Part shown: positions 55,101 through 64,000 of the stretch, piece by piece
Numbering within the stretch: the first letter of the stretch is position 1
Layout: each line of letters begins with the position of its first letter
Assembly: GCA_002794465.1 (NCBI GenBank)
Contig: MTSL01000168.1
Coordinates: 5,683-69,682 of the forward strand
Direction: 5' to 3'
Source: Paramicrosporidium saccamoebae
Lineage: Eukaryota; Rozellomycota
DNA length: 64,000 bases
Program-made: the position numbers and the translations under genes
The notes under the pieces: model-generated
The model's input: the letters and a program-made list of their open reading frames with translations, nothing else
What the model was told of the DNA's origin: nothing
Databases searched by the model: none

Positions 55101-56624
55101 ATGATGGGTATATTACCGTTGATAGTGCCTATTGCTGCATTGACGCTGAAATGCCAACCGTCAGAGCTGTACTACGTTGCACCAAACCCTGCTATCATCT
55201 TCAACAGTCTGGACTATACTGACAGGCTTACACTGGATTCTCTACCCTCGCTGTTGACAGCCGATTTACCCCTTAAGATGCAAGATTCCTACGATGCGCA
55301 GCTATTTTCTCTGGAAGAGTCTTTGGCGCTTCATGAGCGATTTGCGGAACACACAGATCTTCGTCCCTGGATATTGCCGGTCCCACTGATCTTCAACAAC
55401 CCGACGTTGCAGGATCTCGTCGACTGGTCACTATATAGCCAAGACGTGGTTGAAATATCGAGTGCGTTGCCTTCGCTGCTGGAGCAGGAGCCATGGAAAA
55501 CACGAATCATTGGGGCAGTAATTGACGATCCGGCAAAGTTAGGAAGAGGACAAGTTTCCTGGGCAGTACGAGACGGTGGACTTTCATCGTGCTTAAACCC
55601 AATAATTGAGTTTTCCGAAGAAGAATCAAGAAAATGGAAGGCTGAACTGCCGTTGTTATTGGTGATAATTCAGTTGTATTATATGCCCAATTCAACTTTT
55701 GATGTGGTAGCTGATAAGGAGTCGAGTGCGGATATGGTATCCTTTATAAAATTCCTAAAGGAGCCACACATCATATCCTACCAGGATGTACTCACAAGCG
55801 TATTCGGACATTTGAAAGGTAGCAATGAGTCAATCAAGGCTATCTGGCATGGAAAGCTACTGATCATCGCCTCTGCTTATAACAAGAGCCAGTTTGCAAA
55901 TGCTCTGCCAGCAATGGTGATGGAGTACTTTTGTGTTTATGATACAACCGCTTACCAGTATGGGATGGTGTCCCAAATAGGATTTGTAATCTTGAGACAA
56001 CGAATTTTGACAGAACCAATTAATCCGGCTCTTGAATTACGGCTGACACAGATCCAGAAACGATTTAGATGGATGAAACCCATATGGGGGCCCCGGGAGG
56101 CATACCTCCGTCACTGGCGACGCAATTTACGGTCCCGTGGTATAATTCGTCCGCCTCTGGAGCCATGTGATTTCGGGAGAGTGTGTCGATGGCTGTCAAA
56201 AATTGCACGATCGAAATTGTGGATGATCCATCCAACATTTGCAAATCCATTGCTAATTCACGATGGTGGAGAGTTGAGCCGGTGTGATAGTGTTCATTGT
56301 CTGCTGAGTATCCTTCCGCCAAAGTTGCAATCCCTGGGGGCATTTATAGAGACACCTGATGGATTCCAAATCAACACTGTAGAATTGCCGTCGTTTGTGT
56401 GGGAGAGCATTGGCCTATTAATCTCATGGGGCTACGTCTTTCTCAGCCGTGATGTATTCCACCTGAGTGACGTGATGTGGCACTCCATGTATAATGTGGC
56501 CGACGGAATTAAGACACCAGAATTTACCACCATATATGGCAACCATGCCGGGACAGGCTTCGTGATGGATCTGCTATCACGGTATGACTTTTTTCGAGCG
56601 ACAGTCAATCAATACATTAAATGA
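55101..56624 (+). CDS. Unrecognised secreted protein, tandem family copy D
   Basis: 507 residues; signal peptide MMGILPLIVPIAALTLK, then CQPSELYYVAPNPAIIFNSL. It has the complete family pattern: DRLTLDSLPSLLTADLP, ILPVPLIFNNPTLQDLVDW, QEPWKTRIIGAVIDDPA, AIWHGKLLIIAS near 247, FCVYDTTAYQYGMVS, IWGPREAYLRHWRRNLRSRG, CDFGRVC, CDSVHC and LSRDVFHLSDVMW. Strong similarity to copy C (for example WMIHPTFANPLLIH versus WLVHPTFANPFLIQ) marks these as the youngest duplicate pair. Confidence 0.72.
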   Translation: MMGILPLIVPIAALTLKCQPSELYYVAPNPAIIFNSLDYTDRLTLDSLPSLLTADLPLKMQDSYDAQLFSLEESLALHERFAEHTDLRPWILPVPLIFNNPTLQDLVDWSLYSQDVVEISSALPSLLEQEPWKTRIIGAVIDDPAKLGRGQVSWAVRDGGLSSCLNPIIEFSEEESRKWKAELPLLLVIIQLYYMPNSTFDVVADKESSADMVSFIKFLKEPHIISYQDVLTSVFGHLKGSNESIKAIWHGKLLIIASAYNKSQFANALPAMVMEYFCVYDTTAYQYGMVSQIGFVILRQRILTEPINPALELRLTQIQKRFRWMKPIWGPREAYLRHWRRNLRSRGIIRPPLEPCDFGRVCRWLSKIARSKLWMIHPTFANPLLIHDGGELSRCDSVHCLLSILPPKLQSLGAFIETPDGFQINTVELPSFVWESIGLLISWGYVFLSRDVFHLSDVMWHSMYNVADGIKTPEFTTIYGNHAGTGFVMDLLSRYDFFRATVNQYIK

Positions 56625-56857
56625 GCAGCTATGTCTCATTGCAAACCTTGCGTCATAGCCAGTTGTGGTAAAGACCTTTTGGAAATTTCCGATCCGTTGT
56701 ATATTTGTGAGGCCTATAGTCATGGAGAAAGCCTGGTCTGTAGATGTGATATATGATATATGGTATACCATCACACGTCAGTAAATACATTAAACGAGTC
56801 ATATGACCAAAAATTGTAGATTGCAATAAATTCTCATGAAATTGAATTATAACCACA

Positions 56858-58390
56858 ATGCTACCTCTCTTGGTACTCCTCTGTGTGACTGATGCGCTGC
56901 GTCTCCGCGGAACAGTGACCGAATATCGCTTTTCAACTTCCAATTACCGCCGATTCCTCGCAGCGACGCAGTACTGTGATGAAGACACCCTGAAGGCGCT
57001 ACCGAGGCTGATGCAAATGGGATCAATTGGCTGGACAATTGCATATCGGAAGCAGCAACTGGACAACACTAATGCACAATGTCTATATAACGCATTCATC
57101 GGGAAGCCGGAGCAGCAGACAGTTTTGCCACTGCAGCTGCTTTTGTCTCATGAAATGCTGGAGCAACAGTTAGACCGCGATTGGGAAGTGTACAAGACGG
57201 AAATGTTTGATTTGACTGTCGCATTGAGGGCGACAGTAGCGAAAGAGTTGTGGAGACGGCGGATATTGGGCGCAGTGGGCCAGGACCCGGCCCGCGCTAC
57301 GAACGCTGTGGTCCGGTGGGCGGTGGAGGAGGGCTTTCTTCAGGTGTTTTATCACTTTTCAGGATATTTTGCGGCTCCGCCAAATGTGCTTGACAACTGG
57401 ACCAAAGCGATTGGACTGTTGTTAACACATATCCATGCCTTGTATGTTAATAGCATACATGTCCTCCCAGAATCCCAAGAACTGATCCTTCTCCGACAGT
57501 TTGTCCATGAACCGCGAAACCCAAGAGTCTATGAACAGCTCTTGGTAGATATTAAACAAAGAATTGCTGACCAACCTGACGAAGAGTGCCCTTCAAAATT
57601 AGCCTATTGGCACGGAAAGCTGTTGTATCTGGCCCTGACTCTCCAGCCCGGCCGTCTTGGAACAGACCCATCTCCACGCAGTATGGTTGTCGTCTTTTTC
57701 ACTTCATACTCTCCGCAGCATTACAAGTTCGATCAGCTAAAGCTCTTGTCGCGTCCCATTCTCTGCCAGCGACTACTGCTTGGGCCTCTTGAGGGACGTT
57801 TGGAAGCCAACTTGGAGGCGATCGGAAGACGACCTGCGTTCCTAATAAAATTTTGGGGGACGCGATGGATGCTAACGAGGACGTGGAAGAGTTTGCAGCT
57901 GGCTTATAACGTCTTTACGCCTCCGCCCGGAGTGTGTGGATGGCAAGAAGTCTGTGTTGCATTGATGGAAAGTGGCTACGGGGGAGGAGCGCTATACTTT
58001 CGTTTCGCCAGTGTCCTTCGACTAAGAACCCAAGCGGGGATTGTAGAGTGTCATGATGTACTCTCCCTGCTCAAGGTACTACCCGATGTGTTGATGAAAG
58101 AGAGCGGCGTTTTCAAGAGTACCCTCTTTGGAAACCGACTACGTGATCATTCGTTTATTCCATTGTGGCACGCTATTGCGCGTCTGTTTGTCCTTGGCTC
58201 TCTACATGAAGAGCGGGATGTATTCAAGCTTGCCCCACGATTGTGGTATCGTCTGTATCAAATGGCAAACTACACCCTACCCACACGTGTAGCGCTAAAA
58301 TATTCAAACCATAATGGCCTGAATGTACTGGTCGGACTGCTCACTAACACGGACTTTTTCTGCATTACCAACTACCAATTCACAACATAG
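56858..58390 (+). CDS. Unrecognised secreted protein, tandem family copy E
   Basis: 510 residues. The signal peptide is short (MLPLLVLLCVTDALRLRG). Blocks: DEDTLKALPRLMQMG, VLPLQLLLSHEMLEQQLDRDW, KELWRRRILGAVGQDPA, AYWHGKLLYLAL near 248, FTSYSPQHYKFDQL, FWGTRWMLTRTWKSL, CGWQEVC and HEERDVFKLAPRLWYRLY. The second cysteine pair is half lost (CHDVLS). It keeps the fullest N-terminus and the WHGKLLYLAL form shared with A and B. Confidence 0.72.
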   Translation: MLPLLVLLCVTDALRLRGTVTEYRFSTSNYRRFLAATQYCDEDTLKALPRLMQMGSIGWTIAYRKQQLDNTNAQCLYNAFIGKPEQQTVLPLQLLLSHEMLEQQLDRDWEVYKTEMFDLTVALRATVAKELWRRRILGAVGQDPARATNAVVRWAVEEGFLQVFYHFSGYFAAPPNVLDNWTKAIGLLLTHIHALYVNSIHVLPESQELILLRQFVHEPRNPRVYEQLLVDIKQRIADQPDEECPSKLAYWHGKLLYLALTLQPGRLGTDPSPRSMVVVFFTSYSPQHYKFDQLKLLSRPILCQRLLLGPLEGRLEANLEAIGRRPAFLIKFWGTRWMLTRTWKSLQLAYNVFTPPPGVCGWQEVCVALMESGYGGGALYFRFASVLRLRTQAGIVECHDVLSLLKVLPDVLMKESGVFKSTLFGNRLRDHSFIPLWHAIARLFVLGSLHEERDVFKLAPRLWYRLYQMANYTLPTRVALKYSNHNGLNVLVGLLTNTDFFCITNYQFTT

Positions 58391-58738
58391 CGATTCTGTG
58401 TCGTGTCTAATCACGAGGCTGATGTTTTTTATTACAAACCCTTTATCAGAGATTGAGCCATGATCATAATATTAAAGATCCTTGGTCCCAATGGGAAAAT
58501 ATACCCTTTATCTGTAGCTATGCTACTGAGAATGCTTTGCTCTTGGCCTGTAACTAGGTTATTGAGAACCCCTTATCCTTAACCTTGAGAGTCTCTTATC
58601 TTTGGTTCGTTGATATACCCTCCCACGTCATTCATGGTATCTGATTATACTACTTTACAGATAGGTTAATTGCTTCCATCATCATTCATACTTCCATAAT
58701 TCCATACTCCCATGGTCACTTGGCCACCTCATCTTCAT
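58391..58738. other. Convergent spacer after the secreted array
   Basis: 348 bp, AT-rich, with loose repeats of CTTATC(C/T)TT and ATTGAGA. Its start (TTTTTATTACAAACCCTTTA) read on the minus strand resembles the GGTTTGTA(G/A)TAAA dispersed element. No gene is seen. Confidence 0.45.
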
Positions 58739-59248
58739 CTATAGGGGCACTAGCGGAGAATCACCCTCTACATCGCTGTCGCGTCCATCAAAGTCATCCG
58801 TATTAAACACTTGAATGTCTTCTACGACCACCTTGACATCCACACGTCCACCTGTTTCCTCTTTTACTTCACCTTCATTTTCAAGCAACTCTCCTTTCCA
58901 CGCCTCCGCCAGTACCTCCAACTCTCGCTTTGCCTCGCTGCCCGCCACACCCACCTCCTCACTATCCCGGATCATCTGTTCCTCGTGATGTGAAGCCGGC
59001 AATGGAAGGGCCTCCCATTCGTCCACCTTTTCTGCATCGGCAGCAATTTCAGACTCTTCCAGATCCCACAGCGACGTATCGGGAACCTCGGGCGGCGGGT
59101 CGGCTGGCGGAGCGAGAATCGGCTCCATTTCCTCGCGAAAGTCTTGATCTCCCGCCAGTTCGCCGTGTACAGCCCTATCCAAAATGTCCAACGCATCACT
59201 CCTCGCCCATCCGACCAGGATACCCAATGTAAACAACACCAGCCGCAT
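58739..59248 (-). CDS. Small acidic secreted protein, unrecognised
   Basis: 169 residues with a signal peptide (MRLVLFTLGILVGWARSDA). The mature chain is very acidic (about one residue in three is Asp or Glu), without cysteines or domains I recognise, and ends VEGDSPLVPL. A Pro-rich stretch (PILAPPADPPPEVPD) lies near residue 45. It could be a secreted or ER-lumen, calcium-binding type protein, but that is only composition. Its ATG is 31 bp from the ATG of the divergent carrier gene. Confidence 0.6.
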   Translation of the reverse strand: MRLVLFTLGILVGWARSDALDILDRAVHGELAGDQDFREEMEPILAPPADPPPEVPDTSLWDLEESEIAADAEKVDEWEALPLPASHHEEQMIRDSEEVGVAGSEAKRELEVLAEAWKGELLENEGEVKEETGGRVDVKVVVEDIQVFNTDDFDGRDSDVEGDSPLVPL

Positions 59249-59279
59249 TGCTTAACAAACGAAACAATTTTCATCGTTA

Positions 59280-60159
59280 ATGAGTGCCAGCGAGTCGCTC
59301 GGTTCGGGGGCCGTTGCGGGGTTCGCATCAGTGTTGGCATTGCAGCCTTTGGATGTGCTAAAGACACGGCTACAAGAGATGCCACGGCATAGCACCACGT
59401 GGAACAAGCGAGTCATGGCTGTAGTGCAGAACACTGTCAGAAATGACGGCATTCGTGGCTTCTGGCGAGGAACTTGTAAGCCGGATAACTCAAGGAGATT
59501 GACGTGTAGGGCCGACATTGATACGAAATGTCCCGGGAGTGGCCGTGTATTTTGCCACCCTCCAGCAATTGCAGTATTTGGTGCTTCTGGCGAATCGGAG
59601 GGGTTTTCCATACTTTTACGATGAGGCAGGACAAAAGCTCTCAACAGCGGGCAATCTCCTCGTCGGGGCTTCGGCAAGAACGTTTGCAGGCGCCCTGCTG
59701 ATGCCTGCCACTGTCCTAAAGGTGCGTTTTGAATCGTCAACATATAACTACCGCACCCTCTCAGAGGCATTACGTAACATTCTCGCCCAAGACGGCGTTC
59801 GTGGATTGTTCCGAGGACTGGGTGCAACGGCACTAAGGGATGCCCCGCATGCCGGATTGTATCTCGCCTTTTATCGGATGGTGAGATGGGAGGGAGTGGG
59901 AGGAACAATGGTCGGTGGTGCCGTTGCAGGCGCCCTCGCCACTGCCTGCACCCAGCCCTTTGATTTGGCCAAAACAAGAGTGCAGCTGGCCAGAGGAAAA
60001 ACAGACTTTATCACTGTCCTCAGAGCAGTGGCAAAGAATGAGGGAATTGCGGGATTGTTCAGTGGGATTGGCCCGAGACTCGTGCGGAAAAGTCTCAGTC
60101 AAGCCTTCACTTGGACTGTATATGAGGAATTGATGCGTCATTGTAAATCGCTGAAATAG
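59280..60159 (+). CDS. HEM25: Mitochondrial glycine carrier, SLC25A38/Hem25 family
   Basis: 281 residues in two exons (59280-59475 and 59510-60159) around a 34-nt intron (GTAAGC...GTGTAG). Splicing rebuilds GFWRGTWPTLIRNVPGVAVYF, the SLC25A38 block. Three carrier repeats each have the signature: QPLDVLKTRLQ, MPATVLKVRFE and QPFDLAKTRVQ, with six membrane helices. Family members import glycine for the first step of haem synthesis. The middle repeat lacks the acidic residue of Px(D/E)xx(K/R), as in the family. It is head to head with the acidic secreted gene. Confidence 0.9.
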
Positions 60160-60336
60160 AACGGGAGCATGAAAGTGGACGTCCCAAATAGAGGTGCATG
60201 AATAAGTCTTTACGTCCCCGTTGCATTGTACATGTGATGCTGTGAATAGACTCTTAACTGCGCCATGAATAAATAAATGTTTGCTCTATAACGTTGCATT
60301 GTCACTTGTGACGCCGAATGAATGAATAAGTGTTTA
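60160..60336. terminator. Convergent 3' region of HEM25 and eIF3a
   Basis: Several AATAAA/ATGAATAA sites occur on the plus strand, with internal direct repeats (GTTGCATTGT at about 60219 and 60293; ATGAATAAGT at 60199 and about 60320). It probably holds the poly(A) sites of both genes. Confidence 0.45.
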
Positions 60337-62826
60337 TTATGCGCGACGCCAGGATCCTCCTCCAAATGCTCCTCCCCCACTACTGGATTGTGCTCCAAAT
60401 GGAGACGATGCACTTCTTGAGCCAAACGGAGAGGAAGCGGTTTCTGGGACGTTACGCTTGCTGGGTGGCACATATGCCTTGGACAAGGCGGCATCCTTGG
60501 CAATGCGCTCTTCCTCCTCCTTAGCACGCTGTTCCTCGTCAGCACGACGACGCTCTTCCACCTCTCGTTTAGTGGCAGCCTGAGTACGGGCTCTTTCTCG
60601 GCGTGCCTCCTTGGCAGTCTCCAAGTCTGCTGCAGCCTTGGCCTTTTTGGCCTCTAGAGAATCTTGACGACGCGTCTTTAGACCCTCGACGTAGGATTTA
60701 TAATCGTCACTCATGGCCGTCAGGTTGGCCTTTAGCTGAATTTCAGCCTCAAACTGTGACTTTGCCTTTTCGTGTATCAGAACAGTCCGCTCATCGTAGG
60801 CTACACGATCGTCCTTTTTCTGCTTCTCATAATCAGTGGTAAGGAGGGGAATCTCTTCTTGACGATATGCGCGTTCCAAATGATCCAGTCTTCGAACCAC
60901 AGCAATCATCTTTTCCAGGTTGGCACGTCTTGCAGCAGCCTCCTTTTTGCGTTCCACCTCTTCCTCCCGCTTCTGCTCTTGGTCACGTCGGATTTCTTCC
61001 CGCTCAGCCTCACGACGAGCCGCCTCGCGTTTTGCAGTCTCCTCAGCAAGACGAATCTTTTCAGCCTCCTTTTCCTGCTGCACCTTTACTGCGCGCTCAC
61101 GAGCCTCTTCGCGTTCCTTGCGTTGTGCAATTTCCTCCAAAATTTCCTTCTTCTTCTCAATCAGCGTCTTTCTCGCCAAGTTTGCCTTTTGCTCAGAATC
61201 CAAGTTGGCACGAGCCTTTCGTACCAATTCATCCAAATCAATTTTTGGCTTTTGCTCCGTGGCAAAGGAAATCTTTTTGCATGCCTCCTCAATCATGGAA
61301 ATCACCTGTAGCGTCTTGCTCTGCAATGGGTTGTTAATTTCAATCTTGGGAGGGACAGCAAAGCAGGGCTTCTTAAAACGAACCACACCCGTTTCATGAT
61401 CAATTCGAAGATGAAAGTCTCCGCTACGGCATCCTTCAATGATGAATGCATCGAGATTGAATTCCTTAATCGAGAGACTGGGCATAGCAATCTTCTTCTC
61501 CAGGGCTTCAAAGGTCTCGACCTTTCCAGTCTGGGAAATTTTCTTAAAAATCAATGCCACAATGTTCTTGTAGATGGCCGGCACGAATGCACTGAATTGC
61601 GGGTTCTGCTCAAGCTCTTGTAGATGCTTCTCAACAGTGGCGGTATCAAAGTCGCCCTTTGTCGTCTCCAACAGATTAAACAGCTTCTGTGCCGTCTCAT
61701 TCGCGCGCGGAAGAATGTCACGCGAAAAGAGCTCCTTGAGAACACCACTGCGACTGGGCGCCTTTTGCAGTCCCAAAAAGTGAGCGAGACGAGTGTTCTT
61801 GGCCTCGGTTTCTTCCAAGGTCATGGTATTAGTGGCATCATGGTCATGCAGGAGAGGAGAGGCGACAGTTGCAAGAACCGCCATAGTAGCATCTATGCCA
61901 ATCTTGTATTCGTCATTTTGACTTTTGGCAAGGGAAAAGAGTTTACATAGAGTTGCGGCAAGATAGAGATAATTGTTTGACATTTGGAAAACGCGGCAGA
62001 GACGTTCATAATAAGTCATGACCAAGGCAGGCTTTGCAGACTTGCGCGCCAGTACAAAGAGACCATGAATGTCCTCAATTGACCGGAATGCTTCATGCCA
62101 CAGCTCCATCTCGGTGGCCACTGCAAGCTGTTCAAAACGCAGCTCCAACTGCAACTGATGGCTGGCCGGCTCGCTCAGTGAAATCCCATTAGTCTGGCCG
62201 GGATATTTGTTAATGATGGACAAGTGGTGACGCAGAATCTCACAGAGACGACGGAATTCGGCCTTGCGACCGTACTTGCGACAGAAGATAAAGGCGCGTT
62301 CCACTATCACACGGTACACTGACTCGAGCTTGTTGTTATGCCGGCAAATGTCCAGAATGATGCGATACACTTCCCAGACGAAGCGCAGCCACGGAGTGAC
62401 AGCCTCATGTCCAGTTCTCTCCTTCTCGTCGCCCAAAGTTGTTCCCCATACGGAAGCAAGAGTCTCTGGGACCTGTTCCAGATCCTCAACAGTCTCCTCG
62501 GCCGTAGCCTCGCTGTGCTTTACTGCCAGCTTTCCTTCTGCGGCACCCAAGAAGCGCATCATGACACTCTCCAGGCCAGCAACGTTGACATTCTGACTAA
62601 TACTTCGGTACTGGTGCAAGCCGTCCTTTGCCAAACGACCGCGACGTAGTTCTACACAAAGCTCTACAAATTTGGCCATGATGGCATCGAGAGCGAGCAG
62701 GTTGTGTTGGAACCAGCGGGAGATGATGGCGTCATGAAGGAGCTGCAGGGCAGCCGACTGGTTACCCACTGTAATAAGTTCCTCGGCACGCGCAAGAGCG
62801 TTCTCGAGACGATGATGTGCTACCAT
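60337..62826 (-). CDS. TIF32: Translation initiation factor eIF3 subunit a
   Basis: 829 residues. eIF3a scaffolds eIF3 on the 40S subunit. The N-terminus MVAHHRLENALARAEELITVGNQSAALQLLHD and following helices are the eIF3a start. A PCI domain (about 320-500) follows, then a long charged region (about 530-780) of Arg/Glu/Lys-rich helices (EKIRLAEETAKREAARREAE), the spectrin-like region that binds eIF3b. The tail is Ser/Gly-rich (FGAQSSSGGGAFGGG). It is shorter than human eIF3a, whose extra 10-residue repeats are lacking, and similar in layout to yeast Tif32. ATG 62826 is the natural start. Confidence 0.95.
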   Translation of the reverse strand: MVAHHRLENALARAEELITVGNQSAALQLLHDAIISRWFQHNLLALDAIMAKFVELCVELRRGRLAKDGLHQYRSISQNVNVAGLESVMMRFLGAAEGKLAVKHSEATAEETVEDLEQVPETLASVWGTTLGDEKERTGHEAVTPWLRFVWEVYRIILDICRHNNKLESVYRVIVERAFIFCRKYGRKAEFRRLCEILRHHLSIINKYPGQTNGISLSEPASHQLQLELRFEQLAVATEMELWHEAFRSIEDIHGLFVLARKSAKPALVMTYYERLCRVFQMSNNYLYLAATLCKLFSLAKSQNDEYKIGIDATMAVLATVASPLLHDHDATNTMTLEETEAKNTRLAHFLGLQKAPSRSGVLKELFSRDILPRANETAQKLFNLLETTKGDFDTATVEKHLQELEQNPQFSAFVPAIYKNIVALIFKKISQTGKVETFEALEKKIAMPSLSIKEFNLDAFIIEGCRSGDFHLRIDHETGVVRFKKPCFAVPPKIEINNPLQSKTLQVISMIEEACKKISFATEQKPKIDLDELVRKARANLDSEQKANLARKTLIEKKKEILEEIAQRKEREEARERAVKVQQEKEAEKIRLAEETAKREAARREAEREEIRRDQEQKREEEVERKKEAAARRANLEKMIAVVRRLDHLERAYRQEEIPLLTTDYEKQKKDDRVAYDERTVLIHEKAKSQFEAEIQLKANLTAMSDDYKSYVEGLKTRRQDSLEAKKAKAAADLETAKEARRERARTQAATKREVEERRRADEEQRAKEEEERIAKDAALSKAYVPPSKRNVPETASSPFGSRSASSPFGAQSSSGGGAFGGGSWRRA

Positions 62827-63082
62827 TTGGATGGATGGTTGGTGGGACCACGGCTGACACTTGAAGGGCGAGTCGAGGGTTAGACGTTAAAGGTCTAAGA
62901 ATCCCAGGGCGCCTACCCATTGCAATGTAATAATAGTCTATTATTCTGCTCTAAATAAATAATACGGTGATGCATTCGCGATATATAATCATTAACGAAG
63001 CACCCAGCTATTCACGACATGTCCAATCATTTGTGACATGTCTAGTCATCCATAATACATCCCAAACCCACCCCATCATCCT
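62827..63082. other. Spacer between eIF3a and the pseudouridine synthase
   Basis: AT-rich, with a GACATGTC(C/T)A(A/G)TCAT direct repeat at about 63017 and 63036. The first unit contains CCAAT. Nothing else is seen. Confidence 0.4.
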
Positions 63083-64000
63083 CTAATCATGCTGCTCTAA
63101 TTGTGACCATGACGGCATTTCAGTTTCAAAAGACCATGCATCGCATGAATAACGATATGCATGTAAATAAATACATAATTGTTCCGGTGTAGGATCAGGT
63201 CTACTCAGTTCGCATTCTGGACACAATATTCCTGCCTCCTTATTAATGGCAATCTCCAGAGCATCATCTTCCAGCTTTTTAGTCTCCTCCAACAGTGTTC
63301 TGGCAATCATCTTGAGCTCACTGGCATCTGGTTCACCCTTGACTGGCCAAACCTTGTTATTGTACAAATGATCGTTGACAATTGGATGGCCAAGAAATCG
63401 TAGATGCACTCTAATCTGATGGGTCCGACCGGTAAGTGGACGACATCTAACAACCGATTCGGCTCCATTGGTGGAGATTCGCTCAAATACCGTTTCACTC
63501 TCCTTCCCACCCTCCCTATCTACAGTGACCAAGCCCAACTTGTGTTCAATGACCCGCAGCGGCTCACTGCAGACAATCTTTTCAGCAGGAAACTCGCCTA
63601 CAACCCGCGCAATGTACTCTTTGGTAAACTGGCGATCCTCCATCTGCTGATGCAACTTTTCCGCCGCCTTGGAATTGGTTCCCAGGATGCATATTCCAGA
63701 GGTGAGCCGGTCCAGTCTATTGATGAGGGAGAGATGCACAAGGTCGTGATCATGTCTGAGGATTTCGACAACTGTATTGAAGCGATAGCGGCCAGACGGA
63801 TGAGCCGGTATTGACGCTGGCTTGTCAATCACCAGCAAACCATCGCGTTGTTCAATAATTCGAATGGGCTGTGAAGACACTGGTGGCTCGTGACGATGGA
63901 GTCGATGAGAAATAAGGTCGCTCTGTTCCACTCGCTGTTCGAGTGTGCATGCCTCTCCGTTAATCATAATCAAGTTTCTCTGTATCGCTTCCTGGTAATA
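63083..64000 (-). CDS. RluA-family pseudouridine synthase (RPUSD2/Pus8-Pus9 type), 5' end outside window
   Basis: At least 305 residues; the frame is open through the right edge. The edge sequence YYQEAIQRNLIMINGEACTL with DLISHRLHRHEPPV is the S4-like start of the Rib2/Pus8, Pus9 and RPUSD2 group, which modifies U32 of tRNAs. The catalytic block is INRLDRLTSGICIL, with the nucleophilic Asp in RLDR. Other family blocks are LLVIDKPASIPAHPSGRY and LTGRTHQIRVHLRFLGHPI. A C-terminal extension holds a CPEC motif and LHAYRYSCDAWSFET. The ATG lies beyond 64000. Confidence 0.88.
   Translation of the reverse strand, partial: YYQEAIQRNLIMINGEACTLEQRVEQSDLISHRLHRHEPPVSSQPIRIIEQRDGLLVIDKPASIPAHPSGRYRFNTVVEILRHDHDLVHLSLINRLDRLTSGICILGTNSKAAEKLHQQMEDRQFTKEYIARVVGEFPAEKIVCSEPLRVIEHKLGLVTVDREGGKESETVFERISTNGAESVVRCRPLTGRTHQIRVHLRFLGHPIVNDHLYNNKVWPVKGEPDASELKMIARTLLEETKKLEDDALEIAINKEAGILCPECELSRPDPTPEQLCIYLHAYRYSCDAWSFETEMPSWSQLEQHD

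Overview
This is a compact, gene-dense nuclear genome segment from a eukaryote, most likely an early-diverging fungus or fungal relative. The protein set is eukaryotic throughout: U2AF35, TFIIS, eIF3a, proteasome alpha2, VPS53, TIM17, MPP-alpha, OGDH, GatB and NOP9. Several genes point to the fungal side: an SFP1/JAZF1-type zinc-finger protein, a YGR125W/Vsb1-like SulP protein and a Hem25-like carrier. ASPM, the augmin subunit HAUS6 and HROB are also present; these are ancestral opisthokont genes often missing from yeasts. Short intergenic gaps, many head-to-head genes and very small introns suggest a reduced genome such as a Rozellomycota/Cryptomycota-type lineage. That placement is inference, not proof.

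Layout. 0-12 kb: U2AF35, zinc-finger regulator, ASPM-like, MFS transporter, HAUS6, MCCC2, tRNA-Val, an unrecognised protein and a RUN-domain protein. 12-25 kb: an array of eight diverged paralogues of a type II membrane glycosyltransferase-like family, interrupted by a broken second type of glycosyltransferase. 25-36 kb: HROB, TIM17, NOP9, an ABHD4/5-like hydrolase, a tRNA-Ile cut by a 10-N gap, an NDUFA11-like protein, TFIIS, GatB, a PIN-domain protein and proteasome alpha2. 36-50 kb: OGDH, SulP/STAS transporter, secreted CAP protein, MPP-alpha, an RRP5 split into two genes, and VPS53. 50-58 kb: five tandem copies of an unrecognised secreted protein of about 500 residues. 58-64 kb: a small acidic secreted protein, SLC25A38/Hem25, eIF3a and a pseudouridine synthase that runs off the right edge.

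Gene structure. Twelve introns can be placed from frame and family alignment, all only 29-36 nt, mostly GTA...(T/C)AG. Several TAA stops lie inside the AATAAA poly(A) signal, and CCAAT boxes recur 20-70 nt upstream of start codons.

The two gene families are the most novel content. Both look secretory (membrane-anchored or secreted) and are locally amplified and fast-diverging, as expected of lineage-specific surface or host-interaction functions. That role is inferred only from signal sequences and amplification. The housekeeping genes indicate a respiring mitochondrion: TIM17, MPP-alpha, OGDH, MCCC2, GatB, Hem25 and probably complex I.
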